DNA of 45,837 bases from an uncultured Verrucomicrobiota bacterium (GCA_903847335.1 CAINDI010000003.1:1-45837), one strand, 5' to 3'. Counted from the stretch's first letter, positions 19,474-29,787 are shown. Notes: generated by a model from the letters alone, not told the origin. Made by a program: numbers and translations.

Positions 19474-19540
19474 TGTAGCCACGCCACTCTGTTGGCGTGC
19501 GGGAAGACAGCGGACGCGGCGACAGAGCGCCGCGGCTACA
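19474..19540. repeat. 67-bp imperfect palindromic intergenic repeat
   Basis: Terminal inverted repeats of 19 bp (19474-19492, beginning TGTAGCC, and 19522-19540, ending GGCTACA) match at 16 of 19 positions. The interior is GC-rich and partly repeats the arm sequence. It fits the general form of palindromic dispersed repeats that I associate with verrucomicrobial intergenic regions. It fills most of the only sizeable gap (19379-19557) between the AAA gene and the next gene. Only one copy was seen in this window. Confidence 0.65.
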
Positions 19541-19557
19541 GTAACATTCCTGTCGGC

Positions 19558-20514
19558 TTACCGGTTCGTGAATTCCGTCCGTAGTCTGCTGATGCGTTTG
19601 GGGCTTGTGCGCGGGTCCCAGCCAAAACGAGTGCAGAGGAACGCGTGTTTCTTTTCACCTTTCAATCCACGACGGAGAGCTTCTTTGTCGAGGCGGCGAA
19701 GTTTCTCGGCGTCTTTCATTCGTTGGGCACGTCCTTCGGCAAGTGCCGGGCCTTGCCGACCGGAGACGCGAGTGCGATGAAGTTTTGCGATGGCGTTCCA
19801 GCGGATGTCGCGCTTCGGATCAAATGACCAATACGCAGGAATGTGGATCAACGTCCCATAGGGCGTCAGGTTGACGGCAAGTTTGAGCAGGAGCGGTTCG
19901 TCGTGCTGCATTCCATAAAGATTCCAGCGCAGACAAAACGCATCGAATGCCGCGCGAAAAACTTCCTCACGGTCACGCAAGTTGACAGAAAACGACGGGC
20001 GCAGGTTGCGCTCGGCGGTCATTGTGCGGCGGATCACGCCCTTGTGGTCACGGTAGGCTTGAACGTTGAAGGCAGCTTTGATGCGCGTCCACTGCCGGCG
20101 AAGTTCTGGATCGGTGCGGATGGCGAGTTCGTTTTGAGAATACTTGGCCTGTGTTTTGACGAGGTTTTCGTAGGTGCCTTTTTGAACGTGGAGTTCATGG
20201 TCAGCCACGGCAGCGCAGATGGTTTCGTCCGGTGGTTCCGGCAGCAGTTCGATGAGAAGACGTTGCCGGGAGTTCAGACGCTTTCCCTTTTCCAGTGCGG
20301 CAAGGCAATCCGCCAGCACATCGTGGACATTGAACGGCCAGAGCGTCGGCGGGACGAACATCCAGTTGTAAAGCCCACGCAGTTGTTCAACTGTGCCAGC
20401 GTTGAGGTTCATGCTCGCAGCATGGTAGCACCGGAGAACTTCTTCCGCCCATTCAGCTCTGTAAAATGCCCGACCGGTAAGCTTCTTTAGGTCGCGATCC
20501 AGCGCAGTTGTCAT
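19558..20514 (-). CDS. Hypothetical basic protein
   Basis: I do not recognise this 318-residue protein. From ATG 20514 (MTTALDRDLKKLTGRAFYR) it is mostly helical, rich in Arg, Leu and Trp, with no membrane segment. A central segment carries PSFSVNLRDREEVFRAAFDA and a patterned strand region (YGTLIHIPAYWSFDPKRDI), and the C-terminal 80 residues are strongly basic (KDAEKLRRLDKEALRRGLKG). The basic tail suggests nucleic-acid binding. The longer frame to 20586 overlaps the manA stop region and looks non-coding. It ends just inside the palindromic repeat's flank, and lies between the accessory zone and the manA/ftsK backbone. Confidence 0.65.
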   Translation of the reverse strand: MTTALDRDLKKLTGRAFYRAEWAEEVLRCYHAASMNLNAGTVEQLRGLYNWMFVPPTLWPFNVHDVLADCLAALEKGKRLNSRQRLLIELLPEPPDETICAAVADHELHVQKGTYENLVKTQAKYSQNELAIRTDPELRRQWTRIKAAFNVQAYRDHKGVIRRTMTAERNLRPSFSVNLRDREEVFRAAFDAFCLRWNLYGMQHDEPLLLKLAVNLTPYGTLIHIPAYWSFDPKRDIRWNAIAKLHRTRVSGRQGPALAEGRAQRMKDAEKLRRLDKEALRRGLKGEKKHAFLCTRFGWDPRTSPKRISRLRTEFTNR

Positions 20515-20530
20515 GGATTGTCCCGCGAAA

Positions 20531-21463
20531 TCAAATTGACGCCCGCAAGATTTTTGCCGACGCACTCGCGGTAAGATGATAATCACCGAGCGCGGCCGGT
20601 AATAAGATGAACTCGCCGGGGCGCAATTGCTCGGTGAAATTACCGGTAGTTATCGTGACGTCTCCGGTGATTCCGCCGAGAATCTGAAAGTTTTTGCCGT
20701 CACATCGACCGGTCGCTTTACTGGCAATTTCTAATTGCTCGACAGTAAAATGTTCGCACCGGATTGGGAGTTTTGTCGGAGCCGGTTCGAAGTCATTGAA
20801 ATCAATTGAGGCGAGCGATTGGCGGATGTGGAGCGCGCGCGGCTGACCGGTCGCATCCATGCGATCCCAGTCGTAAACCCGGTAGGTGGTGTCAGAGTTT
20901 TGTTGAATCTCGGCGATGACGAGACCGGCACCGATGGCGTGAAGCCGACCGGAGGGCACGAACAAGGCATCACCGGCGTGGACCGGAAACTGGTGAAAGC
21001 ATTCTTGGAAAGCTGGCCCACCTTGTTGAATCGCTTCTTCAAATTGCCGGCGAGTGACGCCGTGACGCAAGCCGGCAATTAACTTAGCATCCGGCGCGGC
21101 ATGAAGGATGTACCACATTTCGGTTTTCGGTTCGCCACCGAGTTGAGTGGCGATTGCCGCCGGTGGATGAACTTGGAGCGAAAGTCGGTCACGAGCATCG
21201 AGGAGTTTGATGAGAAGTGGAAAACGGTCACTCCGGCAATTCGTGCCGATTAATTGCGCGCCGTGTTGCTGGATTAGCTGCCGGAGAGTTTGACCGGTAT
21301 CAGGACCGTTCGCGACGATGGATTGAGCGTCGGGGCGGTCGCTGATTTCCCAGCTTTCGCCAATGAGTTTACCGGTGGGAATATCTTTGCCGTATCGAGC
21401 GAGAGCGTCGCCGCCCCAGATGCGTTCGACAAGGATGGGTTTGAATTTGTATGGATAAAGCAT
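20531..21463 (-). CDS. manA: Mannose-6-phosphate isomerase, class I (short Bacillus-type)
   Basis: The 310-residue zinc isomerase interconverts mannose-6-P and fructose-6-P, feeding GDP-mannose and surface polysaccharide synthesis. It starts with LYPYKFKPILVERIWGG and GESWEISDRPD; metal ligands lie in LSLQVHPP (Gln, His), KTEMWYIL (Glu) and PSGRLHAIGAG (His). The short length matches Firmicute-type ManA. I start at ATG 21463, since the open frame upstream lacks homology and would overlap the divergent ftsK gene. No obvious ribosome-binding site is seen. The intergenic region to ftsK is only 61 bp. Confidence 0.94.
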   Translation of the reverse strand: MLYPYKFKPILVERIWGGDALARYGKDIPTGKLIGESWEISDRPDAQSIVANGPDTGQTLRQLIQQHGAQLIGTNCRSDRFPLLIKLLDARDRLSLQVHPPAAIATQLGGEPKTEMWYILHAAPDAKLIAGLRHGVTRRQFEEAIQQGGPAFQECFHQFPVHAGDALFVPSGRLHAIGAGLVIAEIQQNSDTTYRVYDWDRMDATGQPRALHIRQSLASIDFNDFEPAPTKLPIRCEHFTVEQLEIASKATGRCDGKNFQILGGITGDVTITTGNFTEQLRPGEFILLPAALGDYHLTASASAKILRASI

Positions 21464-21508
21464 GTTGCGCTTGCAGTCGTTCTGTGTTTCGCCTAAGGTT
21501 CCGCGCTG

Positions 21509-21515
21509 AAGGAGG
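21509..21515 (+). promoter_or_regulatory. Strong Shine-Dalgarno that sets the ftsK start
   Basis: AAGGAGG is a perfect anti-16S match, 9 nt upstream of an in-frame CTG at 21525. An in-frame TGA at 21507-21509 rules out any upstream start, and no ATG or GTG lies between the site and the first membrane helix. Confidence 0.8.
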
Positions 21516-21524
21516 AATTGCAAG

Positions 21525-23921
21525 CTGAAACAATCGGAACATTCGCACATTCGTGAGATTTGGGCCGTCATCTTAGTCGGCTTATCTTTACTACTGCTAC
21601 TGAGTTTGGTGTCGTACGATCCGTTCGATGTCGGTAATCGCGCCACGAACTCAATGCAGCCGGTTCACAATTTTATCGGTCCAGTCGGCGCGTGGCTGGC
21701 GTTTTTGGCATTTCAAGTTTTTGGTGTCGGCGCGTATTTTCTGATGCTCTTGCTGGCAACGATTGGCGTGTTGCTGCTCTTGCAACAAGAAGTTCCGTGG
21801 CGCGGGAAATTTGCAGCCGGTTTATTACTTCTAGTTTCGTCGAGTTGTTTACTGCACATTGCCGGTCTGCGCGGCGTGGTGAAGGCATTAAATTTACCGG
21901 ATAGCTCCGGTGGTTACGTCGGACTGTTTGTCGGCGACAGTTTTCAGCACACCGTCGGCAAACCGGGTACGCTCATTATTTTTGGCGTCGGTTACATCAT
22001 TAGTCTGATTCTCCTCATCAATTTTCGGCCGAGCTACTGGGTGGCGTTGACGGTCACAGGTTGTCAAGATTTGTGGGCTGGAATGCGCGGTAAACCGAAG
22101 CGCGATGTGAGCCGGGAACTTTCCGAGAAAGAACGCGATATTCGCTTGCAAGAATACGAAGTCGAACGCGAGTTGGCGCGCAAAGAAAAAGAAGCCAAGA
22201 AACTCGAAAACGAAAACAAACCGGCCGCCCCGCTACCGGAGCCGAAAATTTCCGATTACACCGTGCCGCGTCCACCGGAGCCGATTAAAGAAAAGAAACC
22301 AAAACTCGAACCCGTCGCCATCACACCACCAGTAACTCCACCAACTCCAAAACCAAAACACGAAAAACCTGCCGGAGCTGAAAAAGGCGTTCTCAGTGGC
22401 GCCACCGCCGCCGAAGGCGAACAGTTTGTTTTGCCGCCGCTTGATTTGCTTGAGCAGCCTCCTGAACCAGAAGCGCGCAATATCGTAGATGACCTTAAAG
22501 CTAGCGCAAAAATCTTGAGAGATACCGTTCGTGAGTTTGATATTGAGGTCGAATCCGGTGACGTCACCAAAGGACCAACAGTTACCCTGTTTGAATTACA
22601 TCCGGCGGCCGGCGTGCGGGTCGAAAAGATTTCCACATTGTCCAACAATATTGCAATGGCGATGCGCGCCGAAAAAGTTCGCATACAAGCACCGGTACCC
22701 GGTAAGGGCACCGTCGGTGTCGAAGTACCGAATATTTCACGCACGACGGTTTATCTGCGCGATATGTTGGAATCTCCAGAATGGCAAAACCATAAAGGCG
22801 GAGTTCCGATTGCCTTGGGACGCGACGTAAAGGGGCATCCCATCATCGGCGACTTGGCGCAGATGCCGCATTTGCTCATCGCCGGCGCGACCGGCTCCGG
22901 TAAGACTGTTTGCGTGAACGCGATTCTGGCGTCACTGCTGTACCGGTACACGGCGGAAGATTTACGACTGGTGTTGATTGATCCGAAGATGGTCGAGATG
23001 CAGCATTATAATGCTTTACCACATCTGGTCGTGCCGGTTGTTACCGAGGCAAAAAAAGTGCCGCTCGCATTAGGTTGGGTCATTCGCGAAATGGAAAAGC
23101 GGTTTCAGATTTTTGCCAAAGCCGGTGTTCGCAATATCACCTCTTTCAACGCACGCGACAAAAAACCGGTGGCAACTGCAACCGATAAACCGGAACAAGA
23201 TGAACTCAAAATCGAGGTGCCGCGCGACTTTGACATCATCATTCCGGACAAGCTGCCGTTTGTCGTCGTCGTGGTGGATGAGTTGGCCGATTTGATGAAT
23301 ACAGTTGGCAAGGATGTCGAAATCGCCATCGCACGACTGACTGCGCTCGGGCGTGCGGCGGGAATCCATCTCATCGTTGCCACGCAACGGCCAAGCGTGA
23401 ATGTCGTCACCGGTGTTATCAAGGCGAACATTCCGGCGCGCATCGCATTTCAAGTCGCGTCGATGCAAGACTCACGCGTCATTCTCGATAGTCCCGGCGC
23501 AGAAAAATTACTCGGCAAGGGCGACATGCTTTATGAGCCGGGCTCCGGCAAGGCGGTTCGTGCGCAAGGCGTGTTGGTGCTCGACAAAGAAATCAATCAC
23601 ATTGTGGATTTCATCAGCGCAAAAGCGAAACCGCATTTCGAAGGCGAATTACAGCAAAAACTTTCTCGCAACGTCAACCTGCCGGAAGCCGAAGAAGGCG
23701 ATGTGGACGAAGAGCTTGTCGAACAGTGCATCGAAGTGATCCGCCAAAGTAATCGCGCCAGCGTGTCCGTCTTGCAACGCCGGCTGCGCATTGGTTACAC
23801 ACGCGCCGCCCGAATCATGGATACGCTAGAAGAACGCGGCATCGTCGGCCCGAATCGTGGCGCTGAGCCACGCGAAATCCTGAAGGACCTCGGCGGTCCT
23901 GATATTTCTGACGAAGTGTAA
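21525..23921 (+). CDS. ftsK: DNA translocase FtsK/SpoIIIE
   Basis: About 798 residues if started at CTG 21525. The first 180 residues contain four membrane helices (WAVILVGLSLLLLLSLVSY, AWLAFLAFQVFGVGAYFL, a third near residue 100 and FGVGYIISLILLINF). Residues about 210-300 form a Pro/Lys-rich linker. The RecA-like motor has Walker A AGATGSGKT near residue 455 and Walker B VVVVDELADLM, and the C-terminal winged-helix gamma domain (RASVSVLQRRLRIGYTRAAR, MDTLEERGIVGP) reads KOPS polarity. It pumps DNA through the division septum. A TTG at 21606 is possible but would delete the first helix. Confidence 0.95.
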   Translation: MKQSEHSHIREIWAVILVGLSLLLLLSLVSYDPFDVGNRATNSMQPVHNFIGPVGAWLAFLAFQVFGVGAYFLMLLLATIGVLLLLQQEVPWRGKFAAGLLLLVSSSCLLHIAGLRGVVKALNLPDSSGGYVGLFVGDSFQHTVGKPGTLIIFGVGYIISLILLINFRPSYWVALTVTGCQDLWAGMRGKPKRDVSRELSEKERDIRLQEYEVERELARKEKEAKKLENENKPAAPLPEPKISDYTVPRPPEPIKEKKPKLEPVAITPPVTPPTPKPKHEKPAGAEKGVLSGATAAEGEQFVLPPLDLLEQPPEPEARNIVDDLKASAKILRDTVREFDIEVESGDVTKGPTVTLFELHPAAGVRVEKISTLSNNIAMAMRAEKVRIQAPVPGKGTVGVEVPNISRTTVYLRDMLESPEWQNHKGGVPIALGRDVKGHPIIGDLAQMPHLLIAGATGSGKTVCVNAILASLLYRYTAEDLRLVLIDPKMVEMQHYNALPHLVVPVVTEAKKVPLALGWVIREMEKRFQIFAKAGVRNITSFNARDKKPVATATDKPEQDELKIEVPRDFDIIIPDKLPFVVVVVDELADLMNTVGKDVEIAIARLTALGRAAGIHLIVATQRPSVNVVTGVIKANIPARIAFQVASMQDSRVILDSPGAEKLLGKGDMLYEPGSGKAVRAQGVLVLDKEINHIVDFISAKAKPHFEGELQQKLSRNVNLPEAEEGDVDEELVEQCIEVIRQSNRASVSVLQRRLRIGYTRAARIMDTLEERGIVGPNRGAEPREILKDLGGPDISDEV

Positions 23922-23973
23922 TAAAAAGTTCTTGGCAGAAAATCGCACTTGTGGTTAATAGTCTTCGTCGCAG

Positions 23974-24666
23974 ATGAATCTTCTCTCTGGTCTATTTAAT
24001 TCGTCGCTTGGCAAGAAATTTTTAATGGCGTTGACGGGTGTGGCGTTGGTGATGTTTGTTGTAGTCCACATGGTCGGCAATCTTCAATTTTTTCTTGGCC
24101 GAGAAGTTCTCAACCATTACGCTCACGTACTGAAATCTAATCCAGAAATTCTTTGGCCGTCGCGCATCGGATTGCTGAGCTGTGTAATTATCCACATCAC
24201 AATGGCAATTTGGCTGACGATTGAGAATCGAACAAAACGCCTGACTGGTTACGCCGTGCAAGATGCCGGCGCGGCTTCGCTGGCTTCGCGGACGATGATT
24301 TATAGCGGCACAATCATCGGGGCTTTTATCGTTTATCACCTCCTCCACTACACGGTGTTACTGCAATCCATCAATCTAACTGGTCGCGATTTCAGTGTTT
24401 TCCGCGATGTGCATGGACAACCGGATGTTTACCGGATGATGATCATCGGATTTTCAAACTCAGCGGTCAGCGGATTCTATTTACTCGGCGTCGGCTTACT
24501 TTGTTTCCATCTAAGTCATGGTATCTGGGCGATGCTCCAAACCTTGGGCTTGGTCAATGAAACTTACCGGACAACCATCGAGCGAGCCTCAGTAATTGGT
24601 GCCGGGCTGCTTTTTATCGGCTACGCTTCCATCCCGGTAACTATTCTAACCGGTCTGGTGAAATAA
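23974..24666 (+). CDS. sdhC: Succinate dehydrogenase cytochrome b558 subunit
   Basis: A 230-residue diheme-type membrane anchor with five helices, as in the Bacteroides/delta-proteobacterial and Bacillus type B enzymes. It opens with [20 protein letters not shown] and has conserved His residues for heme ligation in the helices ([36 protein letters not shown]). It carries electrons between the FeS subunit and menaquinone. It starts the sdhCAB operon; its stop is 1 bp before sdhA. Confidence 0.95.
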   Translation: MNLLSGLFNSSLGKKFLMALTGVALVMFVVVHMVGNLQFFLGREVLNHYAHVLKSNPEILWPSRIGLLSCVIIHITMAIWLTIENRTKRLTGYAVQDAGAASLASRTMIYSGTIIGAFIVYHLLHYTVLLQSINLTGRDFSVFRDVHGQPDVYRMMIIGFSNSAVSGFYLLGVGLLCFHLSHGIWAMLQTLGLVNETYRTTIERASVIGAGLLFIGYASIPVTILTGLVK

Positions 24667-24667
24667 C

Positions 24668-26581
24668 ATGAACCTAGACGCACGCATTCCCGAAGGTCCG
24701 CTCGCCCAAAAGTGGGATAAGTTTCGCCGCGACGCCAAGCTGGTCAATCCGGCCAACAAACGTAAGTACGACATTATCGTTGTCGGCACCGGACTCGCCG
24801 GCGCATCTGCCGCCGCGACGTTTGGTGAACTCGGCTACAATGTAAAATCTTTCTGCATTCAAGACAGCCCCCGGCGGGCGCACAGCGTTGCCGCACAAGG
24901 TGGAATCAATGCCGCGAAGAATTACCAAAACGATGGCGACAGCGTTTACCGACTATTTTACGACACAATCAAGGGCGGCGATTTCCGCGCACGCGAGGCG
25001 AATGTCTACCGGCTGGCGCAAGTCAGCGGCAACATCATCGACCAATGTGTTGCGCAAGGCGTGCCGTTTGCGCGTGAGTATTCCGGCTACCTGTCCAACC
25101 GAAGTTTCGGTGGCGCGCAAGTGTCGCGAACATTTTATGCGCGCGGTCAAACTGGCCAACAACTTTTACTCGGTGCCTACCAGTCATTAATGCGACAAGT
25201 CAACCTCGGTACGGTCAAACTTTTTCCGCGCACTGAAATGCTTGATCTTGTCGTGGTTAATGGTCACGCCAAAGGCATTATCACACGCAACTTGATTACC
25301 GGTGCGATTGAAAGTCACGCCGCTGACGCGGTGGTATTAGCCACCGGTGGCTACGGCAACGCATGGTACCTTTCCACTAACGCCCAAGGCTCAAATGCAA
25401 CCGCAATCTGGCGCGCTCACAAGAAGGGCGCGTGTTTTGCGAATCCGTGCTACGCGCAGATTCATCCTACTTGCATTCCGGTCAGTGGCGATTCTCAGAG
25501 CAAGCTGACGTTGATGAGTGAATCGCTCCGAAATGATGGCCGAGTTTGGGTGCCGAAGAAAAAGGGCGACAAACGCGCCCCCGGAGCCATTCCGGAAGAT
25601 GAGCGTGATTATTATTTGGAACGGAAATATCCGAGCTACGGCAATCTTGCACCGCGCGATATTTCTTCGCGTGCCGCCAAACAGGTTTGCGATGAAGGCC
25701 GAGGTGTTGGCGAAAGCGGACTCGGTGTTTACCTCGATTTTTCAGCCGCAATTCAACGTCTTGGTGAAGCGAAAATTGCGGAGCGCTACGGCAATCTATT
25801 CGACATGTACCACGAAATCACCGGTGAGAGTGCGTACAAAGTGCCAATGCGAATTTTCCCGGCGATTCATTACACAATGGGCGGCTTGTGGGTGGACTAT
25901 AATTTGATGAGCAACCTACCGGGACTGTTTGTCGCCGGCGAAGCGAACTTTTCCGATCACGGTGCCAATCGCCTCGGTGCAAGCGCCTTAATGCAAGGTT
26001 TGGCCGATGGTTATTTCGTCCTCCCCTACACTATCGGCGATTATCTAGCGAGTCAGAAGCCTGGCAGCCGACCGAAAACGGATGCCACTGAATTTCAGCA
26101 AGCCGAAAAAGAAGCGCGCGAACAACTCCAGAAATTGCTGGCGATTCGCGGCAAGCGAACGGTTACAGATTTCCACAAGCATCTTGGCAAAATCATGTGG
26201 GAGTACTGCGGCATGGCGCGCAATGAAACTGGCCTAAAGAAAGCGTTGGAATTGATTCCCGCGCTCCAGGAAGAATTTTGGAAGGATGTGAATATCCCCG
26301 GTGAAAGTAGCGACTTGAATCAATCGCTCGAACGCGCTGGTCGTGTGGCGGATTATTTTGAGTTAGCGGAATTAATTGTTCGCGATGCGTTGGTGCGCGA
26401 CGAATCTTGCGGTGGCCATTTCCGGGAAGAGCATCAAGAAGAAGGCGAATGCAAACGCAATGATGAACAATTCGCGTATGTCGCCGCGTGGGAATACAAA
26501 GGCGTTGACCAAGCGCCGGTCTTGAATAAAGAACCGCTCCACTACGAAGAACTCCATCTCGCCACACGGAGCTACAAGTAA
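24668..26581 (+). CDS. sdhA: Succinate dehydrogenase/fumarate reductase flavoprotein subunit
   Basis: A 637-residue flavoprotein. It has an N-terminal dinucleotide-binding motif [19 protein letters not shown], the covalent FAD-His segment [15 protein letters not shown], the active-site region CYAQIHPTC, and the [10 protein letters not shown] and [19 protein letters not shown]/substrate segments. It oxidises succinate (or reduces fumarate) at the cytoplasmic face. The stop shares its last base with the sdhB ATG (TAATG). Confidence 0.97.
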   Translation: MNLDARIPEGPLAQKWDKFRRDAKLVNPANKRKYDIIVVGTGLAGASAAATFGELGYNVKSFCIQDSPRRAHSVAAQGGINAAKNYQNDGDSVYRLFYDTIKGGDFRAREANVYRLAQVSGNIIDQCVAQGVPFAREYSGYLSNRSFGGAQVSRTFYARGQTGQQLLLGAYQSLMRQVNLGTVKLFPRTEMLDLVVVNGHAKGIITRNLITGAIESHAADAVVLATGGYGNAWYLSTNAQGSNATAIWRAHKKGACFANPCYAQIHPTCIPVSGDSQSKLTLMSESLRNDGRVWVPKKKGDKRAPGAIPEDERDYYLERKYPSYGNLAPRDISSRAAKQVCDEGRGVGESGLGVYLDFSAAIQRLGEAKIAERYGNLFDMYHEITGESAYKVPMRIFPAIHYTMGGLWVDYNLMSNLPGLFVAGEANFSDHGANRLGASALMQGLADGYFVLPYTIGDYLASQKPGSRPKTDATEFQQAEKEAREQLQKLLAIRGKRTVTDFHKHLGKIMWEYCGMARNETGLKKALELIPALQEEFWKDVNIPGESSDLNQSLERAGRVADYFELAELIVRDALVRDESCGGHFREEHQEEGECKRNDEQFAYVAAWEYKGVDQAPVLNKEPLHYEELHLATRSYK

Positions 26582-27351
26582 TGAACGTCACACTCAAAGT
26601 CTGGCGTCAGGAAGGACCAGAGACTCCCGGTAAGTTCGTGAGGTATGCGGCGCAAAATTTAAGTCCGAACATGTCGTTCCTCGAAATGCTCGACACCGTG
26701 AACGAAACAATCACGAAAAGCGGCGAGGAACCGATTGCGTTCGATCACGATTGCCGGGAAGGCATTTGCGGGATGTGCTCCTGTATCATCAACGGCGAAC
26801 CACACGGCCCGGAGAAAAAAGTCGCCACCTGCCAGACTTACCTGCGAAGTTTCAAAGATGGCGAAACCATCACCATCGAACCCTTCCGCGCCAAGGCATT
26901 TCCGCTCATCAAAGATTTAATCGTCAACCGCAGTGCCTTTGATCGCATCATCCAAGCCGGTGGTTTTGTTTCCACCAGTGCCGGCAGCGCGCCGGATGGT
27001 AACGCCATCCCGGTACCGAAACAACATACCGATGCCGCCATGGACGCCGCCGCGTGCATCGGTTGTGGCGCATGCGTCGCCGCCTGTAAAAACGCCAGCG
27101 CGATGCTTTTTGTTTCCGCCAAGGTTTCCCATCTCAATCTTCTGCCGCAAGGACAAACGGAGAAAGAACGCCGCGTTCTCGGTATGGTCGAGCAAATGGA
27201 TCAAGAAGGTTTTGGTGCCTGCACCGTCACCGGCTCTTGCGAAGCGGTTTGCCCGAAAGGCATCAGTCTGAATTTCATCGCCAAGATGAATCGCGATTAT
27301 TTCGGCGCATTGCTGCGCGGCAGCCCAAAAGCGACCGTCGAATCCGTCTAG
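26581..27351 (+). CDS. sdhB: Succinate dehydrogenase iron-sulfur subunit
   Basis: A 256-residue FeS subunit. The N-terminal ferredoxin domain has the [2Fe-2S] cysteines in [11 protein letters not shown] and VATCQ. The C-terminal domain has [17 protein letters not shown] and [15 protein letters not shown] for the [4Fe-4S] and [3Fe-4S] clusters. The linker and insertions resemble the non-classical type B enzymes. The final 4 bp overlap the convergent permease gene, with no terminator between. Confidence 0.96.
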   Translation: MNVTLKVWRQEGPETPGKFVRYAAQNLSPNMSFLEMLDTVNETITKSGEEPIAFDHDCREGICGMCSCIINGEPHGPEKKVATCQTYLRSFKDGETITIEPFRAKAFPLIKDLIVNRSAFDRIIQAGGFVSTSAGSAPDGNAIPVPKQHTDAAMDAAACIGCGACVAACKNASAMLFVSAKVSHLNLLPQGQTEKERRVLGMVEQMDQEGFGACTVTGSCEAVCPKGISLNFIAKMNRDYFGALLRGSPKATVESV

Positions 27352-29030
27352 CTCGCTCGGAACAACTGCCCTAGTTTCTTGCCGAGCGTCTTGCTTGCCA
27401 CCAACAGGCTCACCGTCAGCAAAATCATTCCTAACACACCGAGTGCGCTCGCTACGCTGACGGCGTTCGGTTCGATGCGACCTACCAACGCATAAATCGT
27501 TTTTGTGACTGGGTAGAACTTCTCGCGCATCGCCAGAATGAGGCTGTCGCTCACTTCTAACATCGCGTAGCTGAATGTCAAGATCGTGCCGGCTACCAGA
27601 TTCGCCATCACCAGCGGAATCGTAATCTTGCGCAACGTCCGCCATTGTGATGCCCCGAGATTCAGCGACGCCTCCTCCAGCGTCACGCTCGTCTGCTGGA
27701 AGCCGGCATAGGCCGACCGCACAATGTACGGCAACCGGCGCACCGAGTACGCCACCACCAGTAACACCGTCGGATTCGTGCGCGGATTCAACCAGTCCAC
27801 TTTCACGTTGAATCCGCTGAGGTACCCGAATGCCAGCACCAGCCCCGGCAACGCCAGCGGCAACATTGCCAGTACGTCCAGCACCGACGCGCCGGGAATC
27901 TGTTTCCGCACCACCAGATACGCAATCGCCACGCCCAATACCAAATCCACTCCGGCGCTCAGTGACGAATAGAACAAACTGTTCCGCATCCCCGACAACG
28001 TCAGCGGATGCGTGAACACATCCACGTAATGCCGGCCCGTCAACGCTTCCGGCAACACCGAGAAGAACCACTTACCGGCGACCGACTCCAGCACCACGCT
28101 CAAATGCGGCAACAGCGCCACGCCGATGAACGCCACCAGCCCCGCCTGCAACAGCCACGCCGCCCTGCCAGTGAGCACCTTCTCTGCCGCGCCGCCGGTA
28201 TGCCCGCGCGCCAACATCTCATACCGGCGCGTCGCCAGCAGCCGCTTCGACAACAGGAACAGCACCACCGTCAGCACCAGCACCACGCACACCAGCACAT
28301 AGCCCATCGGGTTCGTCCCCACGTCCGTCACCCGGTCGAAGATCTGCACCGCCACCACCCGGTTGAACCCGAACATCAGCGGCGTCCCCAAATCCGTGAA
28401 CGCCCAGACAAACACAATGATCGCCCCCGCAAAATATCCCGGCGCCACCAACGGCAGCGTCACCGTCCGGAACACTCGCCACGCGCTCGCCCCCAGATTC
28501 TCTGCCGACTCCCGCAACGTCGGATCCACGTTGGCCATCGCCGCCGACAGGTTCAAGAACATGATCGGGTACAGGTTCAGCGTCTGCAACAGCATCACGC
28601 CCCAGAACCCGCCCGCCCCGAGCCAGTCCACGTGCGTGCCGAACAGCAGATTCACCGAGCCATACCGGGCCAGAAATTGCCGCATCCCGATTGCCCCCAC
28701 AAACGGCGGCATGATCATCGGCACCAGCAACAGCGCGCTCAGCACCGTTTTCCCGCGAAACGCATACCGTGTAAAAACGTGCGCCAACGGCAACGCCAGC
28801 ATCGTCGTCAACGCCGTCACCGCCACCGCGAGCAGGAAGCTGTTCAGCAGCGCCCCGCGAATCAACGGACTCTGCAACGCCAACCGGAAGAAATCCCAGG
28901 TCCAGCGCCCATCAACGACCAAGGCTCCCCGCAGGATATAGCCGGCTGGGTAAACAAGAAAGATACCGAGAAACGCCGCCAGCCCCACCAGCAGCGCCAC
29001 AGTCCCCGGCGTAAACGTGCGACGATTCAT
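27348..29030 (-). CDS. ABC transporter permease, ferric-iron type (fused double permease)
   Basis: A 560-residue protein with about twelve membrane helices in two homologous halves, as in FbpB/SfuB. Each half carries the cytoplasmic EAA loop that docks to the ATPase: [20 protein letters not shown] near residue 190 and [21 protein letters not shown] near residue 455. It would form the entire transmembrane pore. Its partners, an ATPase (32141-33007) and a binding protein (32988-34268), lie on the same strand but are separated by about 3.1 kb of unrelated genes. Iron is the most likely substrate by family resemblance, but related systems carry thiamine, phosphonates or spermidine. Confidence 0.93.
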   Translation of the reverse strand: MNRRTFTPGTVALLVGLAAFLGIFLVYPAGYILRGALVVDGRWTWDFFRLALQSPLIRGALLNSFLLAVAVTALTTMLALPLAHVFTRYAFRGKTVLSALLLVPMIMPPFVGAIGMRQFLARYGSVNLLFGTHVDWLGAGGFWGVMLLQTLNLYPIMFLNLSAAMANVDPTLRESAENLGASAWRVFRTVTLPLVAPGYFAGAIIVFVWAFTDLGTPLMFGFNRVVAVQIFDRVTDVGTNPMGYVLVCVVLVLTVVLFLLSKRLLATRRYEMLARGHTGGAAEKVLTGRAAWLLQAGLVAFIGVALLPHLSVVLESVAGKWFFSVLPEALTGRHYVDVFTHPLTLSGMRNSLFYSSLSAGVDLVLGVAIAYLVVRKQIPGASVLDVLAMLPLALPGLVLAFGYLSGFNVKVDWLNPRTNPTVLLVVAYSVRRLPYIVRSAYAGFQQTSVTLEEASLNLGASQWRTLRKITIPLVMANLVAGTILTFSYAMLEVSDSLILAMREKFYPVTKTIYALVGRIEPNAVSVASALGVLGMILLTVSLLVASKTLGKKLGQLFRAS

Positions 29031-29098
29031 TGCGCCCCACCCTACCGGATTCGATTTAAGTTGGCGAGAAGATGTCGGTGCAAAGTCATACCGGCGAC

Positions 29099-29353
29099 TT
29101 ACCGGTGCACATACTTGACTCGGCGAATCGTGAGGGTTGCGCCGGCTGCCATCGCTAGATTGCGAACAACTCCGTTGAGTTCAACCAAAGCTTTTCCATT
29201 CCGAACACCAATTAAACTAAACGAAATATCTTGGAGAAGATACCGGCCAGTCAGCTTTTCAGAAATGGCATCCACAAATTCCTTAAAACTGGCGTCAAGA
29301 ATATCACGCACATCAACAGCAACAATTCCCTCCACGCACCCCGCCTCTTCCAT
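29099..29353 (-). CDS. Hypothetical small protein
   Basis: An unrecognised 84-residue soluble protein, with alternating strand-like segments (GIVAVDVRDILDASF, GRYLLQDISFSLIGV, GATLTIRRVKYVHR). It lies 12 bp downstream of the next small gene and 68 bp upstream of the permease start, at the left edge of the inserted gene block. No ribosome-binding site is visible. TACCGG-type sites flank its 3' end, so the block boundary is probably near 29090. Confidence 0.5.
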   Translation of the reverse strand: MEEAGCVEGIVAVDVRDILDASFKEFVDAISEKLTGRYLLQDISFSLIGVRNGKALVELNGVVRNLAMAAGATLTIRRVKYVHR

Positions 29354-29365
29354 CTGTTTTTGGAT

Positions 29366-29554
29366 TTATTTCTTGCTCAAAGAACGCGATTGGAACTTTG
29401 GTTCACTCTGAATCAGTTTCAGCGTCTCTTCCAAACCATCGGCAATGCAATTCAGTCCCTCGGAACGGTCTCCTTCAAGTTCGCCACTGGCTTCCTCCCG
29501 GCAGGACTTTATGGCGGTCTTAAGATTGGCGATGATCTGTTTTTGGTTCTTCAT
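29366..29554 (-). CDS. Hypothetical small acidic helical protein
   Basis: An unrecognised 62-residue protein, almost entirely helical (KQIIANLKTAIKSCREEA, NCIADGLEETLKLIQSE). Its ATG overlaps the stop of the zinc-ribbon-like gene upstream (ATGA), so the two are translated together. Its reading frame matters mainly because of that coupling; the short length limits confidence. Confidence 0.5.
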   Translation of the reverse strand: MKNQKQIIANLKTAIKSCREEASGELEGDRSEGLNCIADGLEETLKLIQSEPKFQSRSLSKK

Positions 29555-29769
29555 GCTCCACCTATTTTAGATCTGTCGAGAGCCGTCTCTATAGCCTGAC
29601 TGAGGAATTCTCGGTATCCAATCTCACGCTTGCACTCTGGACACATGTAGAATGCAACATTCCGCTCTTGGACTTCGATGAAGTTTCCGTTGCCGTCTAC
29701 AACATCAATCGCTTCGTCAAATGCTACAAGAAATTCTCCCGTGTTGCCGCATACACAACGATAAGCCAT
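29551..29769 (-). CDS. Small protein with a putative zinc ribbon
   Basis: A 72-residue protein with CVCG at residues 5-8 and CPEC near residue 44, spaced as a four-Cys zinc ribbon whose centre is an acidic strand region (LVAFDEAIDVVDGNGNF). The C-terminal helix is REFLSQAIETALDRSKIG. An AGGAG ribosome-binding site 6 nt before ATG 29769 supports the start. It overlaps the next small gene by 4 bp. Role unknown; its position next to a nuclease-like gene and a methylase remnant suggests an accessory module. Confidence 0.6.
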   Translation of the reverse strand: MAYRCVCGNTGEFLVAFDEAIDVVDGNGNFIEVQERNVAFYMCPECKREIGYREFLSQAIETALDRSKIGGA

Positions 29770-29787
29770 AGTTATCTCCTCGTAATT

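Noticed and set aside
23932-23959. Possible sdh promoter TTGGCA-N16-GTTAAT
   Set aside because: Both boxes are imperfect and the spacing from the start is short; not strong enough to list as a feature.
26917-28071. 384-codon minus-strand frame across the sdhB/permease junction
   Set aside because: Lies in another frame of the permease and antisense to sdhB, with Gly/Asp/Arg-biased composition typical of a shadow frame.
28008-29411. Long plus-strand open frame (467 codons) opposite the ABC permease
   Set aside because: Its product is extremely rich in Arg, His, Gln and Pro, and it is antisense to a well-recognised permease with two EAA loops; it is a codon-bias shadow.
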